NCBI GenBank assembly: GCA_030606635.1
Contig: JAUWGA010000095.1
Span: 1-6,694 of the forward strand
DNA length: 6,694 nt
Origin: Methanosarcinales archaeon
Lineage (GTDB): Archaea; Halobacteriota; Methanosarcinia; Methanosarcinales; Methanogasteraceae
Direction of reading: 5' to 3'
Below are positions 5,822-6,694 of the stretch, one piece after another. Position 1 is the stretch's first letter, and each line of letters starts with the position of its first letter. The translations under genes and the position numbers were made by a program. The notes under the pieces are model-generated. The model did no database searches. It saw only the letters and a list, made by a program, of their open reading frames with translations, and was not told the DNA's origin.

Positions 5822-6694
5822 TGAAAATAGTTATAACAGGTGGTGCGGGGTTTATAGGTTCAAATCTCGCAGAGGAACTTGCAAAGAAGCATGAAGTGAT
5901 TATAATCGATGACCTGTCCACTGGAAGGGCGGAGAATGTTGAAGATCTCGATCTGGAACTTGTGCGGGGCAGCATCACAGACCCTGACATGCTCAAGGAG
6001 AATTTCAGAGGTGTCGATTATGTCTTCCATCAGGCGGCGCTTCCGAGTGTTCAGAGGAGCATAGATGACCCTGTTCTGGCAAACGAGGTGAATATATGCG
6101 GGACACTAAACGTACTCGTTGCTGCGAGGGATGCTGATGTAAAGAAGGTGATTTATGCGTCGTCGTCCTCTGTTTATGGCGATACGCCCGAACTTCCGAA
6201 GAGGGAGGATATGAAGCCGGATCCAAAATCCCCGTATGCTGTGGCGAAACTTGCAGGCGAGTATTACTGCAGGGTTTTTAACGAGATCTATGGCTTGAAG
6301 ACAGTCGCTCTCAGGTATTTCAATGTCTACGGTCCGAGACAGGATCCATCGTCCGATTATGCGGCTGTAATACCGAAATTCGCGAACCTGATTTTGGCTG
6401 GCAAGGAGCCGATCATATATGGGGACGGGGAGCAGACCCGGGACTTCACGTTTGTGCGCGACGTGGTGCAGGCGAACGTGCTTGCGATGGAGTCGGACGC
6501 GACAGGCGTGTTTAATGTGGCGACAGGGACGCGGATCAGTATCAACGATCTTGCTGGGATGGTTATGGGGATCATCGGGAATCGCGTGGATTGTGTGCAC
6601 GAGGAGCCGAGAGCGGGTGATGTGCGGGATTCGCTCGGGGATATCTCAAGGGCGCATGCGGGATTCGGGTACGCGCCGCGGTACGGGATGGAGG
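5821..6694 (+). CDS. NAD-dependent epimerase B, WbpP/UDP-GlcNAc 4-epimerase-like, 3' truncated by window
   Basis: Open to the last base; 291 codons are visible of an expected ~310. Extended SDR epimerase: TGGAGFIGS (6-14, G7/G10/G13), D30-D31, HQAALPSVQRSIDDP (70-84), YASSSSVYG (112-120), catalytic Y139-xxx-K143, RYFNVYGPRQDPSSDYAAVI (165-184), GDGEQTRDFTFV (201-212) and AGDVRDSLGDIS (265-276). The SVQRS and PSSDYAAV segments resemble WbpP-type UDP-GlcNAc 4-epimerases, so UDP-GlcNAc/UDP-GalNAc interconversion is the best guess, which fits a glmSMU operon; UDP-glucose 4-epimerase (GalE) is the alternative. The protein is distinct from epimerase A outside family motifs. Its first 41 codons are repeated at 4935-5057 as a truncated fragment, and its start signals come from the decayed gene end just upstream. 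Confidence 0.9.
   Translation, partial: MKIVITGGAGFIGSNLAEELAKKHEVIIIDDLSTGRAENVEDLDLELVRGSITDPDMLKENFRGVDYVFHQAALPSVQRSIDDPVLANEVNICGTLNVLVAARDADVKKVIYASSSSVYGDTPELPKREDMKPDPKSPYAVAKLAGEYYCRVFNEIYGLKTVALRYFNVYGPRQDPSSDYAAVIPKFANLILAGKEPIIYGDGEQTRDFTFVRDVVQANVLAMESDATGVFNVATGTRISINDLAGMVMGIIGNRVDCVHEEPRAGDVRDSLGDISRAHAGFGYAPRYGME

Larger units (their letters stand above)
5774..5943 (+). repeat. Direct repeat copy 2: epimerase 3' end / epimerase B start junction
   Basis: Second copy of the repeat at 4891-5057, in the same orientation, 170 bp because of the extra CAG codon. Here the upstream gene end is decayed and the downstream gene start is intact, the mirror image of copy 1. Copies are separated by 716 bp holding only the HEPN and MNT genes and their short margins. 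Confidence 0.9.

Noticed and set aside
4891..5943. Insertion sequence or integron with target-site duplications
   Set aside because: The direct repeats are about 170 bp of coding sequence, there is no transposase or integrase, and no terminal inverted repeats were found at the inner margins near 5058 and 5773.
6106..6600. Long minus-strand open frame (164 aa) opposite epimerase B, and similar ones at 4468-4932, 3413-3865 and 2918-3385
   Set aside because: Each is antisense to a well-supported gene, with no recognisable domain; codon bias of the sense strand leaves the antisense frame open.

Overview
This is an almost gap-free, single-direction (+ strand) operon for making nucleotide sugars, very probably from a euryarchaeon. 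Three things point there: an archaeal-type GlmU (RmlA-like pyrophosphorylase fused to a left-handed beta-helix acetyltransferase, about 395 aa), Shine-Dalgarno sites of the GGTGA/GGAGG kind with short overlapping gene junctions, and a HEPN-MNT gene pair of a sort common in archaea. I cannot resolve the genus. A methanogen or methanotroph-related lineage is only a guess.

Layout. 1-640: 3' third of glmS. 668-2005: glmM. 1977-3164: glmU. 3161-4009: galU. 4006-4938: an SDR sugar-nucleotide epimerase (here 'epimerase A', UDP-glucuronate 4-epimerase-like). 4935-5084: a 5' fragment of a second epimerase. 5077-5484 and 5427-5771: a HEPN-domain gene and a minimal nucleotidyltransferase (MNT) gene. 5774-5821: a degenerate 3' end of an epimerase. 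5821-6694: a nearly complete epimerase ('epimerase B', WbpP/UDP-GlcNAc 4-epimerase-like) that runs off the window. Only two gaps exist, of 27 and about 49 nt, and neither contains a convincing terminator or promoter.

How it works together. GlmS, GlmM and GlmU carry fructose-6-P to UDP-GlcNAc. GalU makes UDP-glucose from glucose-1-P. Epimerases A and B would then interconvert 4-epimers (for instance UDP-GlcA/UDP-GalA and UDP-GlcNAc/UDP-GalNAc), supplying S-layer glycan or surface polysaccharide synthesis. The UDP-glucose dehydrogenase needed to feed A, if A uses UDP-GlcA, is not in the window.

The unusual part is 4891-5943. The HEPN-MNT pair, which resembles a toxin-antitoxin or RNA-targeting defence module, sits inside this translationally coupled operon. 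It is flanked by two direct copies (about 170 bp, 88% identical by hand alignment) of the junction 'end of one epimerase gene / start of the next'. Copy 1 carries an intact A terminus and a truncated B start. Copy 2 carries a decayed A-like terminus (Trp codon now TGA) and an intact B start. The module therefore either entered by a duplication or single-crossover type of event at the A/B junction, or replaced the interior of a middle epimerase in a former A-B1-B2 array.
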